Assembly: GCF_000963925.1 (NCBI RefSeq)
Contig: NZ_BAMV01000016.1
Coordinates: 62,001 to 126,000 of the forward strand
From: Acetobacter cibinongensis
GTDB lineage: Bacteria; Pseudomonadota; Alphaproteobacteria; Acetobacterales; Acetobacteraceae
Reading direction: 5' to 3'
DNA length: 64,000 nucleotides
The translations under genes and the position numbers were made by a program. Shown here piece after piece: positions 7,683 through 16,750 of this stretch. Under the pieces are notes generated by a model. That model had not been told where the DNA came from and ran no database searches. It saw only the letters and a program-made list of their open reading frames with translations. The first letter of the stretch is position 1; every line of letters starts with the position of its first letter.

Positions 7683-7886
7683 ATGGCTGTACCTAAAAGA
7701 AAAACCTCGCCTTCACGCCGTGGCATGCGTCGCAGCCATCAGGCTCTGACTGCTGAAGCTTTCGCTGAATGCTCAAACTGCGGTGAACTGAAGCGCCCGC
7801 ACAACATCTGCAGCCACTGCGGCCACTATGATGGTCGTGAAGTGATTGCCGCAGGCAAAGCACTGAAAGTTGCTGTTCGCGCCTGA
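7683..7886 (+). CDS. rpmF: 50S ribosomal protein L32
   Basis: This 67-residue basic protein starts [20 protein letters not shown], which is diagnostic of L32. It keeps the four-cysteine zinc ribbon (Cys30, Cys33, Cys43, Cys46), so it is the zinc-binding form. A GGAGGGG site upstream of the ATG at 7683 decides the start. The yceD-rpmF-plsX-fabH order is the widely conserved one that links ribosome and fatty-acid synthesis genes. Confidence 0.97.
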   Translation: MAVPKRKTSPSRRGMRRSHQALTAEAFAECSNCGELKRPHNICSHCGHYDGREVIAAGKALKVAVRA

Positions 7887-7979
7887 TTTCAGGTGAGTGC
7901 CTTTGATCTGTTGTCATGACTGTTAAGGGCGCATAGCACGTATAGGAGTGGGCATCTGCGGCATGGCAGAGAAGCAGGC

Positions 7980-9086
7980 ATGAGCAATAGAGAGATTCCA
8001 GAAACTTCCCCTTCAGAGCAAAGCGAGGCTTTCAGCCTGGCTGTGGACGGAATGGGTGGGGACGGGGCTCCCGATGTGGTCGTTGCCGGACTCGCCATCG
8101 CTGCTGATCGTCACCCCGGTATGCGTGTGCTTCTGACGGGCGATGAAGCAAAGCTTCGCCCGCTGCTTGCCAGGCACCCGAAAGCAGAAGCCATCTGCAC
8201 CATCTGGCATACAGATGAGTCCATCCCCATGGACATGAAGCCAACTGCGGCCCTGCGGGTCCGGAAGTCTTCCATGCGTCTGGGGATGGATGCTGTTGCA
8301 AGCGGTAAGGCTCGTGGCGTTGTTTCTGCCGGCAATAGTGGTGCCATGCTTGCCTTGGCCAAAATAGTGGTCAAAACCCTGCCTGGCATTTCACGCCCTG
8401 CCATGGCAGCTATCAGTCCTACCATTAAAGGCGATGTGGTCATGCTCGACCTCGGGGCCAATGTGGTCTGTGACTGGCGTAATCTCGTAGAATTTGCGGT
8501 TATGGGAGAGGCGTTTGCAAAAGCCGTACTAGGCTTGCCCGCCCCCCGTATCGGCCTTCTTAACATCGGTTCTGAAGAACTGAAGGGTGACGAGAAGCTG
8601 CGCATTGCTTCCGAAGTCCTGCGTGAAAGCCCTCTGGCATCCCAGTTTCATGGGTTTGTTGAAGGGCATGATATTACCGCAGGCACCACCGATGTGGTGG
8701 TGACAGACGGTTTTACAGGCAATGTTGCGCTCAAGACGGGTGAGGGTGCGCTGAAAATGGCCACCACGCTCCTGCGTCAGGTCTTTAGTCGCAGCCTGGT
8801 GGCCAAGCTTGGCTACCTTCTGGTTCGCCCCGGTTTGGAGCGAATGAAGGAGTGGCTAGACCCGCGCCGCTATAACGGCGCTGTATTCGTTGGTTTAAAT
8901 GGTGTTGTTGTAAAATCTCACGGTGGCACAGACGCCGAAGGTTTTGCCGCTGCCGTTGATGTCGCCATGGACATGGTAACGCATGGTTTCAACGATGGTA
9001 TTCGTGAGCGTTTGTCCCACATGGGGGCGCTTCTTTCCCATCAGCAGAGTGTTGCAGAGCGCGAACCAGCAGTTATAGCGTCCTGA
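7980..9086 (+). CDS. plsX: phosphate acyltransferase PlsX
   Basis: This 368-residue enzyme makes acyl-phosphate from acyl-ACP, the first step of the PlsX/PlsY route to phosphatidic acid. Family marks are the N-terminal AVDGMGGDGAPDVVVAG, the ARGVVSAGNSGAMLALAK motif, LDLGANV, and the C-terminal GGTDAEGFAAAVDVA. It has the usual length plus about 18 N-terminal residues before the conserved start. fabH follows 69 bp downstream, as in many bacteria. Confidence 0.95.
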   Translation: MSNREIPETSPSEQSEAFSLAVDGMGGDGAPDVVVAGLAIAADRHPGMRVLLTGDEAKLRPLLARHPKAEAICTIWHTDESIPMDMKPTAALRVRKSSMRLGMDAVASGKARGVVSAGNSGAMLALAKIVVKTLPGISRPAMAAISPTIKGDVVMLDLGANVVCDWRNLVEFAVMGEAFAKAVLGLPAPRIGLLNIGSEELKGDEKLRIASEVLRESPLASQFHGFVEGHDITAGTTDVVVTDGFTGNVALKTGEGALKMATTLLRQVFSRSLVAKLGYLLVRPGLERMKEWLDPRRYNGAVFVGLNGVVVKSHGGTDAEGFAAAVDVAMDMVTHGFNDGIRERLSHMGALLSHQQSVAEREPAVIAS

Positions 9087-9155
9087 GGCACACGTACGCA
9101 GAGCTTCGCCCATAACTGGTGTTGGCGTAAGCGGCTGGATAATGAAAGAACAGAG

Positions 9156-10121
9156 ATGGCGAGACGTTCGCTCCTGGTAGGGTTTGGCAGCTTTCTGCCG
9201 GATCGGGTCGTAACTAACGATGAACTGGCAGCCCGGCTTGAGACCTCTGACGAATGGATAAAAACCCGTACCGGTATCTCCCGCCGTCATATTGCTGGCC
9301 CTGACGATACGGCAGCCAGCATGGGGGCAAAAGCGGCCAGCCGTGCGCTGGAGTATGCCGGTCTGGCTGCCACAGATATTGATGCGGTTATCGTTGGAAC
9401 CTCCACGCCAGATCAGGCTTTCCCAGCCACTGCTGTCCGCATTCAGGCTGAACTGGGTATGACGCAGGGCTTCGGCTTTGATATTGCCGCGGCCTGTTCC
9501 GGCTTCATTTTTGCGCTTTCTACAGCCGATTCTTTTATTCGCTCCGGTTTGGCCCGCAACGTGCTGGTCATTGGCAGCGAGGTCTATTCTCGTATTGTTG
9601 ACTGGTCAGACCGCGGGACCTGTGTGCTGTTTGGTGACGGCGCAGGCGCGGTTGTTCTGTCTGGTACAGATCAGGCTGGTGAGGCTGGTATTCTGTCAAC
9701 ACATCTTCATTCTGACGGTACGGCAGGGGACCTGCTGTATGTTGATGGCGCAGTCGGCCGCCCAGAGATGAGTGGTCACTTAAAAATGAACGGGCGTGAT
9801 GTGTTTCGGCACGCCGTAGCTAAACTTTCTTCTTCAGTGGATGAAGCGCTGGAGGCTGAAGGCCTGTCCTACAGTGATGTTTCTTGGCTGGTGCCGCATC
9901 AAGCCAACATCCGTATTATTGAAGGCGTTGGTAAAAAGCTTGGTTTGCCGCCAGAACAGGTGGTGGTGACCGTTGATCGTCATGCCAATACTTCCGCCGC
10001 ATCGATTCCCTTGGCGCTTGATGAAGCAGTGCGTGATGGCCGCATCAAAAAGGGAGATCTGGTGCTGATGGAAGCATTGGGTGGCGGCTTGACGTGGGGC
10101 TCTGCCCTCGCGCGGATGTAA
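9156..10121 (+). CDS. fabH: beta-ketoacyl-ACP synthase III
   Basis: This 321-residue enzyme condenses acetyl-CoA with malonyl-ACP to start fatty-acid synthesis. The catalytic triad is intact: Cys114 (DIAAACSGF), His in WLVPHQANIRI, and Asn in HANTSAASIP. The GGG motif near the C terminus (EALGGGLTWGSAL) is typical. It follows plsX and precedes ihfA. Nothing is unusual in length or composition. Confidence 0.96.
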   Translation: MARRSLLVGFGSFLPDRVVTNDELAARLETSDEWIKTRTGISRRHIAGPDDTAASMGAKAASRALEYAGLAATDIDAVIVGTSTPDQAFPATAVRIQAELGMTQGFGFDIAAACSGFIFALSTADSFIRSGLARNVLVIGSEVYSRIVDWSDRGTCVLFGDGAGAVVLSGTDQAGEAGILSTHLHSDGTAGDLLYVDGAVGRPEMSGHLKMNGRDVFRHAVAKLSSSVDEALEAEGLSYSDVSWLVPHQANIRIIEGVGKKLGLPPEQVVVTVDRHANTSAASIPLALDEAVRDGRIKKGDLVLMEALGGGLTWGSALARM

Positions 10122-10195
10122 TTTTTCTGGCGTGATGGCCTACTTGTCACACGGAGTGAATTGACGGCCCTTTTTTACATGCTAGGCTCAGGGCT

Positions 10196-10516
10196 ATGGA
10201 AACTGTCACGCGTGCGTCTCTGGTAGAAACTATCTATCAGCAGGTTGGGCTGTCCCGGAAAGATTCAGCCGTTTTTCTGGAAGATATTCTGGAAACGGTG
10301 ATGCTCGCCCTTGAAGAGGGGGAGAGTGTGAAAATCAGTGGTTTCGGGACGTTCTCTGTTCGCCAGAAAGGCCAACGGAGTGGGCGTAATCCCAAAACGG
10401 GGGAGGAAGTGCCAATATTGCCCCGTTCTGTGCTGGTCTTTCGACCAAGTCAGCTTCTCCGTGCACAAGTAAACCATGAGTCTGTTGATGCAGGCTTTGA
10501 AGATGATAATGACTGA
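10196..10516 (+). CDS. ihfA: integration host factor, alpha subunit
   Basis: This 106-residue DNA-bending protein has the HU/IHF fold: N-terminal helices and the beta-arm motif [20 protein letters not shown] at about residues 64-83, with the Pro expected to intercalate. IHF acts as a heterodimer; the beta subunit gene lies about 5.3 kb downstream on the other strand. The 3' end overlaps the start of a MerR-type gene by 8 bp, so they are cotranscribed, as in many alphaproteobacteria. Confidence 0.93.
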   Translation: METVTRASLVETIYQQVGLSRKDSAVFLEDILETVMLALEEGESVKISGFGTFSVRQKGQRSGRNPKTGEEVPILPRSVLVFRPSQLLRAQVNHESVDAGFEDDND

Positions 10517-11390
10517 CCCTAATTTACAGCCGATTGAAGCCGAGAACGTGCCTTCGGTCGAAGAAGAATTTCTGCACTCGGAAAAAGGTCCGAACGCTTT
10601 TCGGACCATTAGCGAAGTCGCTGATGAGTTGCATGTCCCTCAGCACGTTTTACGGTTTTGGGAAACGCGTTTTGAACAGGTCCGTCCGCTTAAACGGGGC
10701 GGTGGGCGGCGTTATTATCGTCCGTCCGACATTGATCTCCTGAAATACATAGCCGATCTTTTGTATCAAAAAGGCTACACCGTTAAAGGCGTTCAACGCC
10801 TTTTGCGAGAGGGCGAACAGCCTCTGGTCAGTGCAGAGCCAGAGATGCCTGATGCAACGGCTGAACATCCCATTTCTTCGGGCGCATCGGATGATTTTTC
10901 TGTCGGTGAGGTCGTGGATGGTGGCCGCATTGCGCAGCCGGAAAATGATATTGCAGAAGAAGCCTCTCTTTCTGCTTGGGACGTGACAGATACTCAGGCA
11001 GAGCAGGGCGATCGTGCGGCAAGCGAAGATACGCTCGTTCATGCAGGCGCTCATTATGTTGAAGATAGCACAACTGAGCACACGCTTGGGCATTACGGAG
11101 AGGGTGCAGTCGTTACTGATGCGCCCCCTGTAGCAGAGCAGGACGATACATCATCTTCATCAGAAGATTCTCTTCCCGTTTTGTCTGAGGCAACGGTAGA
11201 ATCCTTGCAGTCCGAAGAGGATTCTTCTGCCGAGGAAGCGCAGGCAGAACCTCACGCAGTGTCTTCGTCTGTTAATGAGACGCAGGCTGTAGAGGTTGCG
11301 GAACTGAAGCAAGCAAATCAGCGTTTGCGCGAGGATCTTGAGGATATTCTGGTTGAGTTGCAGTCTTTAAGGCAGCGTCTTTCTGCATAA
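10509..11390 (+). CDS. MerR-family regulator with long acidic C-terminal region
   Basis: This 293-residue protein has a MerR-type winged helix at about residues 30-100: [40 protein letters not shown], then a [11 protein letters not shown] helix. A region of about 170 residues rich in Asp, Glu and Ser follows with no recognisable domain. The protein ends in a short coiled coil ([20 protein letters not shown]). No metal-binding cysteines are seen. The ATG at 10509 overlaps ihfA; the earlier in-frame start at 10476 is less likely. MerR-like genes next to ihfA are common in alphaproteobacteria, but the target is unknown. Confidence 0.82.
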   Translation: MTDPNLQPIEAENVPSVEEEFLHSEKGPNAFRTISEVADELHVPQHVLRFWETRFEQVRPLKRGGGRRYYRPSDIDLLKYIADLLYQKGYTVKGVQRLLREGEQPLVSAEPEMPDATAEHPISSGASDDFSVGEVVDGGRIAQPENDIAEEASLSAWDVTDTQAEQGDRAASEDTLVHAGAHYVEDSTTEHTLGHYGEGAVVTDAPPVAEQDDTSSSSEDSLPVLSEATVESLQSEEDSSAEEAQAEPHAVSSSVNETQAVEVAELKQANQRLREDLEDILVELQSLRQRLSA

Positions 11391-11453
11391 AAAAGAGAAA
11401 GGGTGACTTGTGCCTTTCTGGAGAGGCTGCTAAAGACCTCTTCACCAAGCAAA

Positions 11454-11527
11454 CGGGCAGTAGCGCAGTCTGGTAGCGCATCAGTCTGGGGGACTGGGGG
11501 TCGTGGGTTCGAATCCCGCCTGCCCGA
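11454..11527 (+). tRNA. tRNA-Pro(GGG)
   Basis: The 74-nt sequence folds as a cloverleaf. The acceptor arms CGGGCAG and CTGCCCG pair perfectly, the D arm uses GCGC/GCGC, the anticodon stem is TCAGT/ACTGG, and the T arm carries GTTCGAATC. The 7-nt anticodon loop CTGGGGG places GGG at 11488-11490. CCA is not encoded. A terminator follows about 45 bp downstream. Confidence 0.96.
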
Positions 11528-11571
11528 TATCTTGTTTGCTTGAGACTTTCCTTACAATAAGAAAGTGCTGT

Positions 11572-11598
11572 GGGTGTTCTTAATGAACACCCTTTTTT
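11572..11598 (+). terminator. intrinsic terminator after tRNA-Pro
   Basis: GGGTGTTC (11572-11579) pairs perfectly with GAACACCC (11585-11592) around a 5-nt loop, followed by six T residues. The orientation fits termination of the tRNA transcript. Confidence 0.85.
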
Positions 11599-11602
11599 GT
11601 TG

Positions 11603-12736
11603 TCAGGTCTCTATCTGGTTTTGGCGGCGGGAACTCCCAACAGTCCAGCGGCGCCATACAAGGTCGAGCGCAGCCATGGCGGCGGGGCCAACAAATAGCC
11701 CCAACAGCCCCCACGTTTCAGCTCCTCCCAGAATACCCAAAAGCACCCATAGGAAGGGCAGTTTCGTGCTGCCGCCAATCAGGACGGGGCGGATAAAGTG
11801 ATCTGCGACAAAAATGACAATTGCACCAATGCAGAATGCAATAATGCCCGCCATTGATGCGCCTTGCGCCAGAATGAGCAGAGAGACAAACCCTATGGCG
11901 ATCATGGCGCAAAAGGGGATCATGGCAGCAACACCGGTAATAACCCCGAACAAGGCCGGATGCGGGGCGCCGCACAGAAAATAGACAAAACCCATGAGTA
12001 CGCCTTCGGCAATACCCACCAGAACAAGGCCTTGCACCGTGCCATGTATGGACGCAACAATCTGGCGGGCAACAATTTCACCTCTGCGGCCAAAAGCGCG
12101 GCGTGACGCAATGCGGCACTGGTGGACCACCGAAGAGCCGTCCTTGTAGAGGAAAAACAAAGTCACGATAGAAAAGCAGAACAAGGTACCTCTGTGCGCA
12201 ACCTGTGCGCCAACCGCCTTGGTAACGGCCATGCCTTTACTATCAAGTGCACCGACAAGGCCGGAAACGTCTTTAGGGTTGGCAAGGTGGGCCTGCCACC
12301 ATTGCGTCAAGGTTTGGCGACCGAAGGGCAGGTGAGAGATGGCTTCGGGAACAGGCACACCGGTTTGTCGTGCTTTTTCCAGCCAGCTCAAGGCGCTCTG
12401 GGCCTCTCCCACGGCTTCCAGTGTAATAAGCAGAAGCGGAATGACAAAAATAAGGGTCATGGCAGCGGTAAACAGGAACGGAAGTAATAAGCCTTTTGCT
12501 GCTTTGGGCCAGAAGAGCTGCGCCCGCGTGTAAAGCGGCCACGTGGCAACCGCAAAAACACATCCCCACATGAGTGCCGGCATAAAACCGCGAATGGTGT
12601 AGAGAGCAATGGCCAGGATGAAAAACGCCAGAACATTGCGCGCAATCTCTTGCCCCCTGCGGGAGCGGTGGCTGGCCTTGACAAGAGTGCAGCGCGGCGG
12701 CCCGGAAATCTTGGCCTGTGGCGTGGTGTCTTGCAT
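11603..12736 (-). CDS. AI-2E family transporter (YdiK/PerM-like permease)
   Basis: This 377-residue polytopic protein has about eight hydrophobic segments in the AI-2E/PerM layout: two N-terminal helices (FFILAIALYTIRGFMPALMW), a soluble stretch, then a cluster of helices around GIAEGVLMGFVYFLCGAPHP and a C-terminal LGLFVGPAAMAALDLVW. The family is named for an autoinducer-2 exporter, but most members have other or unknown substrates. The gene stands alone, convergent with tRNA-Pro. The AGGA before the ATG at 12736 is unusually close, so the exact start is uncertain. Confidence 0.85.
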   Translation of the reverse strand: MQDTTPQAKISGPPRCTLVKASHRSRRGQEIARNVLAFFILAIALYTIRGFMPALMWGCVFAVATWPLYTRAQLFWPKAAKGLLLPFLFTAAMTLIFVIPLLLITLEAVGEAQSALSWLEKARQTGVPVPEAISHLPFGRQTLTQWWQAHLANPKDVSGLVGALDSKGMAVTKAVGAQVAHRGTLFCFSIVTLFFLYKDGSSVVHQCRIASRRAFGRRGEIVARQIVASIHGTVQGLVLVGIAEGVLMGFVYFLCGAPHPALFGVITGVAAMIPFCAMIAIGFVSLLILAQGASMAGIIAFCIGAIVIFVADHFIRPVLIGGSTKLPFLWVLLGILGGAETWGLLGLFVGPAAMAALDLVWRRWTVGSSRRQNQIET

Positions 12737-12950
12737 TCCTGATGAAACTCCCTTTGGCCTGAGCGATGACTTATTTTGTGTCAGTGTTTTGTGCTTTTCC
12801 AGAGTGGAGGACCAGCACGAATAGAGATAGGCATTCTGTATTAGATAGCATAGTTACGTCCTGATGCAGGCATAAGAACCAGAACAGACGTTTTGCGTAT
12901 CCGCCTCTCCCCTTCCATGCGGGCTTTGGCTCTTTTTCTATACAGGTCTC

Positions 12951-14492
12951 ATGTTCAGAAGTTTCCTTACTGTTGGCGGTTGGACCATGCTCAGCCGTAT
13001 TCTCGGGTTGGTGCGTGACCAGCTTCTGGCGGCGTTCATGGGTGCCGGTGCGCTCCAGGATGCGTATCTGGTAGCGTTCAGACTCCCCAACATGTTCCGA
13101 AGGTTATTTGGGGAAGGGGCATTTAATGCGGCTTTCGTGCCGCTTTTTTCTTCAATCCTTGCCAAGGAAGGGGAAAGCGAGGCGCGTTTTTTTGCACGCC
13201 GTGCCTTAGGGCTCATGCTTGTCTGGCTGACCGCTCTCTGTGTGCTGGGCGAAGTGTTCATGCCGCAGATCTTGCCAGTTATCGCCCCCGGCTTCCTGAG
13301 GGAGGGGCAGCAATATGCTCTTGCCGTTAGCCTGAGCCGTATTACGTTTCCGTATCTGGTCCTTATCTGCGCGGCGGCTTTGGTGGCAGGTGTGCTCAAT
13401 GGCCTGCATAAATTCAGTATGGCAGCGGCCGCCTATCTGGCTTTCAACGTTGTGGGCATTATCGCCATTCTGTTTGTGTCCCCCTATATGCCCAATGTGG
13501 CTTACGCCGCGGCATGGGGGGTTACGGCGTCAGGGGTGGTTCAGTTAGGGCTGTTACTCTGGTCGTGTCACAAGGCCGGTTTTGGTCTGATGCCTCTGGT
13601 TCCCAAATTTACGCCGCGTATGCACTTGTTGCTCAAACGCATGGTGCCAGGCCTTATAGGAAGTGGTGTCGGGCAGATAAACCTGACCATTGATACCATT
13701 ATTGCAACGTTACTGCCTTCCGGCAGTGTTTCACTGATGTATTTTGCTGACCGTATCAATCAGTTGCCGCTCGGCGTTCTGGGGGCTGCTGCTGGCACAA
13801 CGCTTTTGCCAGTTCTGACGCGCCATTTGGCCGCCGGAGAGCATGAGGCCGCTCGTGCCGCCCAGAACAGATCAATTGATTATGTTCTACTCCTGACCTT
13901 GCCAGCTGTTGCCGGGTTGCTGGTGTTGGCCGGGCCTATCATGATTGTTCTGTTTGGCCACGGCTCCTTTACCGAGCAGGATGCCTTGCTCTCAGCGCGT
14001 GCGTTATGTGCCTATGCTTTGGGTCTTCCCGCCTTTGTCATGGTGAAAGTGCTTTCTCCTGCATTTTTTGCGCGGGGGGATACACGAACGCCTGTGTACG
14101 TGGGCATAGGCATTCTGGTTTTAAATCTGGTTTTGAACCTGCTGCTCATGAAACCGTTGGTTTATGTGGGGCCTCCATTAGCCAGCAGTCTGGCTGCATG
14201 TCTAAACGTTGCATGTCTGGCGTTTTTGCTGAGCAGACGGAATGCGCTGGAGTTGGAAGCACAAACAAAACGGCGGTTGCTGTTAACCTGTGTGGCATCT
14301 GGGGTGATGGGGGGCGGGCTATGGGCCCTCACGGCTGTCATTACTTTCCCCCATGGTTTGTTTCTGCGGGGCTTATGGCTGGGGGCCATGGTGCTGGCAG
14401 GAGCTATGCTCTACGCCGTGCTGTTGCATCTTTTTGGTTTGACGGATTTTGCCAGTTTGGTGGCGCGCGTCCGGCGAAAACTACGGAAGTAA
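12951..14492 (+). CDS. murJ: lipid II flippase MurJ
   Basis: This 513-residue inner-membrane protein of the MOP superfamily moves lipid II across the membrane for peptidoglycan synthesis. It starts with the family stretch SFLTVGGWTMLSRILGLVRD and contains FRLPNMFRRLFGEGAFNAAF, whose Arg residues line the cavity in known MurJ structures. About 14 hydrophobic helices are visible. A weak AGG site precedes the ATG at 12951. The next gene starts 9 bp after the stop. Confidence 0.95.
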   Translation: MFRSFLTVGGWTMLSRILGLVRDQLLAAFMGAGALQDAYLVAFRLPNMFRRLFGEGAFNAAFVPLFSSILAKEGESEARFFARRALGLMLVWLTALCVLGEVFMPQILPVIAPGFLREGQQYALAVSLSRITFPYLVLICAAALVAGVLNGLHKFSMAAAAYLAFNVVGIIAILFVSPYMPNVAYAAAWGVTASGVVQLGLLLWSCHKAGFGLMPLVPKFTPRMHLLLKRMVPGLIGSGVGQINLTIDTIIATLLPSGSVSLMYFADRINQLPLGVLGAAAGTTLLPVLTRHLAAGEHEAARAAQNRSIDYVLLLTLPAVAGLLVLAGPIMIVLFGHGSFTEQDALLSARALCAYALGLPAFVMVKVLSPAFFARGDTRTPVYVGIGILVLNLVLNLLLMKPLVYVGPPLASSLAACLNVACLAFLLSRRNALELEAQTKRRLLLTCVASGVMGGGLWALTAVITFPHGLFLRGLWLGAMVLAGAMLYAVLLHLFGLTDFASLVARVRRKLRK

Positions 14493-14501
14493 GGTAAGCT
14501 G

Positions 14502-15773
14502 ATGGAGCGTGAAGAAGGCGTCACACACATTGTTCTGGCGCATGAGGTAGATTTTGCCACATGGCGGCAGGCAGTACGCTATCACGTTTCCAGAGGAACA
14601 AGGCCAGAAGAGCTTTCATGGTCGGTCCTGAAATCCGCCGATATTTTTGGTCAGAACGTCTCCCACCCTGTTTGGAAAGCACCTGAAGCGGGTGGCGCAC
14701 TGACCCTGCCGCGGAGTTTGGTGGAGCGTTTGGTTCTTGCCATTCAAGTACAGGATCCAGACCGTTTTTCACGGCTTTACAAGCTTGTCTATCGGGTTGT
14801 TCATGAGGGATTAGACCTCCAACAGGACAACATAGACTCTGACAGGCTACTGGTTGACCAGTGGGTCACGAGTATAAAGCAGGAGAGCGCTGCGTTTCGT
14901 CAGGCATTTGCAGCGCACTACCGGAACGGTGGCCGGGATGCTTGGTACTATGAGCCTCATAATTATATTCTGGAAGCCAACGCCGCATTTTGTCGCGCTC
15001 GTGTCGCGGAAAGATGGGCGGTCCACACGCCCTATCGCAGTATGCAATGGGATGGGCGTGCACTCTTTTTTGGTGAGGGAGGCCGTGCATCATCCCTATG
15101 GCAGCCTGATGCAGCTTGGCCTTGGGAGGGTTACCCCAATACTGTCTTGATCCCGACAGAGACGGAGCGCCAGCAGGCGGAAACTCTTGATCAACTCGGT
15201 GCAGAGGCAATGGACTGTCGGTCTTGCGCGCTGTGGAAGCCTGCTCAACGTACCGTTTTTGGTGAAGGGCCGGGGACGGCACGGATTATGGTGGTGGGCG
15301 AACAACCGGGAGATCAGGAAGATAAAGCTGGTCACCCCTTTGTCGGGCCAGCAGGTCAGGTGTTTGATAGCGCTTTGCGGGACGCAGCGCTTACGCGCTC
15401 AGATGTGTATGTGACAAATGCCGTTAAACACTTTCGGTTTACATGGCGCGGCTCCCATAGGCTGCATCAGAAGCCTGAGCAGGAGAATATTACTGCCTGT
15501 CGCCCATGGCTGGACGCTGAGCGCCGTCTTGTTAAGCCGGAGCTTATTGTGATGATGGGGGTTACGGCAGCGCAAAGTCTGCTTGGTCGCCCAGTCACTA
15601 TTTCGCGGGAGAGATCACGGATTTTTGATCTTGGGCCTAGCGTACAAGGCCTCGTAACTGTCCATCCGTCTTATCTATTGCGCCTGCCTAATCAGGAAGA
15701 CAAGCAACGGGAATATGCCAGATTTGTTGAAGACCTAAAGCTGGCACAGCACTGTGTGACGGTTAAACTGTAA
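14502..15773 (+). CDS. DUF4130 - UdgX-type uracil-DNA glycosylase fusion
   Basis: This 423-residue protein has two parts. Residues 1 to about 215 match a DUF4130-type domain. Residues about 225-423 match a UdgX-type uracil-DNA glycosylase: GEQPGDQEDKAGHPFVGPAG at 266-285, NAVKHFRFTWRGSHRLHQKP at 306-325, and VTVHPSYLLR. Cys239, Cys242 and Cys333 are candidate Fe-S ligands. His322 aligns with the histidine of the KRRIH loop that forms a covalent bond to uracil in mycobacterial UdgX, although the loop here reads SHRLH. The radical-SAM partner often encoded beside such fusions is not in this window. It converges on ihfB with 5 bp between stops. Confidence 0.85.
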   Translation: MEREEGVTHIVLAHEVDFATWRQAVRYHVSRGTRPEELSWSVLKSADIFGQNVSHPVWKAPEAGGALTLPRSLVERLVLAIQVQDPDRFSRLYKLVYRVVHEGLDLQQDNIDSDRLLVDQWVTSIKQESAAFRQAFAAHYRNGGRDAWYYEPHNYILEANAAFCRARVAERWAVHTPYRSMQWDGRALFFGEGGRASSLWQPDAAWPWEGYPNTVLIPTETERQQAETLDQLGAEAMDCRSCALWKPAQRTVFGEGPGTARIMVVGEQPGDQEDKAGHPFVGPAGQVFDSALRDAALTRSDVYVTNAVKHFRFTWRGSHRLHQKPEQENITACRPWLDAERRLVKPELIVMMGVTAAQSLLGRPVTISRERSRIFDLGPSVQGLVTVHPSYLLRLPNQEDKQREYARFVEDLKLAQHCVTVKL

Positions 15774-15778
15774 ATAGT

Positions 15779-16072
15779 TTATGGAATGTCACGGTCCTTA
15801 TTGAGCCGTGCATGAAGTTCCTTGCCTGTTTTAAAGAAGGGAATGAACTTCTTTGACACCTCAACCTGCTCGCCAGTTTTTGGGTTGCGGCCAATGCGAG
15901 GGTCTCGCTCCTTGACTGAGAAAGCGCCAAAGCCCCGCAGTTCAACGCGGTTTGCGTCGGCCAGACTATCAGAAATAGCACCAAAAACGGTATTCACGAT
16001 TAACGTGACATCTTTGAGTTGTAGGTGAGGGTGCTTTCTCATTAAAGCGGCGATGAGTTCAGATTTGGTCAT
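15779..16072 (-). CDS. ihfB: integration host factor beta subunit / HU-family protein
   Basis: This 97-residue HU/IHF-fold protein starts [20 protein letters not shown] and carries the arm motif [20 protein letters not shown]; both favour IHF-beta over HU. It would pair with the product of ihfA at 10196-10516. The frame is open to 16156, but the ATG at 16072 matches the family start. In many bacteria ihfB follows rpsA; here it stands alone between udgX and mucR. Confidence 0.88.
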   Translation of the reverse strand: MTKSELIAALMRKHPHLQLKDVTLIVNTVFGAISDSLADANRVELRGFGAFSVKERDPRIGRNPKTGEQVEVSKKFIPFFKTGKELHARLNKDRDIP

Positions 16073-16239
16073 GTTTACCTTCCAGGCTCGTACAATCTGA
16101 CACAATAAGACAGAGAAAACGGGCGCGCAGGAAAAGTGGAAAGACGCGCTTTGCAAGAGAACTGTGTAACTTACCGCTATGTGAGAGATAGCGTTATCTG
16201 ACTTTCGCTATACCTGTGGGTTTCGTCAATATGTAAGAT

Positions 16240-16279
16240 GCCGGTGTGCGGGAACCAGAGCAATACACACCGGCTTTTT
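16240..16279. terminator. terminator-like hairpin downstream of mucR
   Basis: GCCGGTGTG (16240-16248) pairs perfectly with CACACCGGC (16266-16274). The T run (TTTTT) lies on the plus-strand side. On the minus strand, where mucR ends at 16289, the tail is only ATCTTAC, so its efficiency for mucR is doubtful. Confidence 0.4.
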
Positions 16280-16288
16280 CAGAAAAAT

Positions 16289-16750
16289 TTAGCCAGCCTG
16301 CTTCTTGCTGCGGCGGCCACGGCCTACTGTTTCTTCCCCTTCGGTCGTGGCGTGAATTTTGCGGCCAAGGCCAATTTCACGAGCAAGGGTAGAGCGGCGT
16401 TCAGCGTAGTTTGGTGCAACCATTGGGTAGTCGGTCGGCAGGCTCCAGCGTTCACGGTACTGTTCCGGAGTCATGCCATAGGCGCTTTGCAGGTGGCGCT
16501 TAAGCATTTTCAGCTTTTTGCCATCTTCAAGGCAGACAATGTAGTCAGGAAAAACCGAACGTTTTACGGGAACAGCAGGCTGAAGCTTTTCCGGTTCGCT
16601 CTGTGGCAGGTCAGCTGTTTTAAGGGCCTGATAGACATCCTTGATCAGCGCAGGAATTGTTGCCGGGTCTGTCTGGTTGTTAGAAACATGTGCGGAAACA
16701 ATCTCGGCAACCAAATCAAGAATGATGGGGTAGCTCTGGTTCTCAGTCAT
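16289..16750 (-). CDS. MucR/Ros family transcriptional regulator
   Basis: This 153-residue protein matches MucR/Ros, zinc-finger-like regulators of alphaproteobacteria that bind AT-rich DNA and control exopolysaccharide, motility and other genes. The finger region is YIVCLEDGKKLKMLKRHLQS, then YGMTPEQYRERW. Only one cysteine is present: the second Cys of the Ros C-x2-C pair is Asp, as in Ros homologues that fold without zinc. The AT-rich 373-bp region upstream is a plausible autoregulatory site. The neighbouring manC gene for GDP-mannose supply fits a surface-polysaccharide link. Confidence 0.9.
   Translation of the reverse strand: MTENQSYPIILDLVAEIVSAHVSNNQTDPATIPALIKDVYQALKTADLPQSEPEKLQPAVPVKRSVFPDYIVCLEDGKKLKMLKRHLQSAYGMTPEQYRERWSLPTDYPMVAPNYAERRSTLAREIGLGRKIHATTEGEETVGRGRRSKKQAG

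Noticed and set aside
10650-11093. A 147-codon minus-strand frame inside the MerR-type gene.
   Set aside because: The plus-strand winged helix is clear, and the antisense frame is Cys/Ile-rich without structure.
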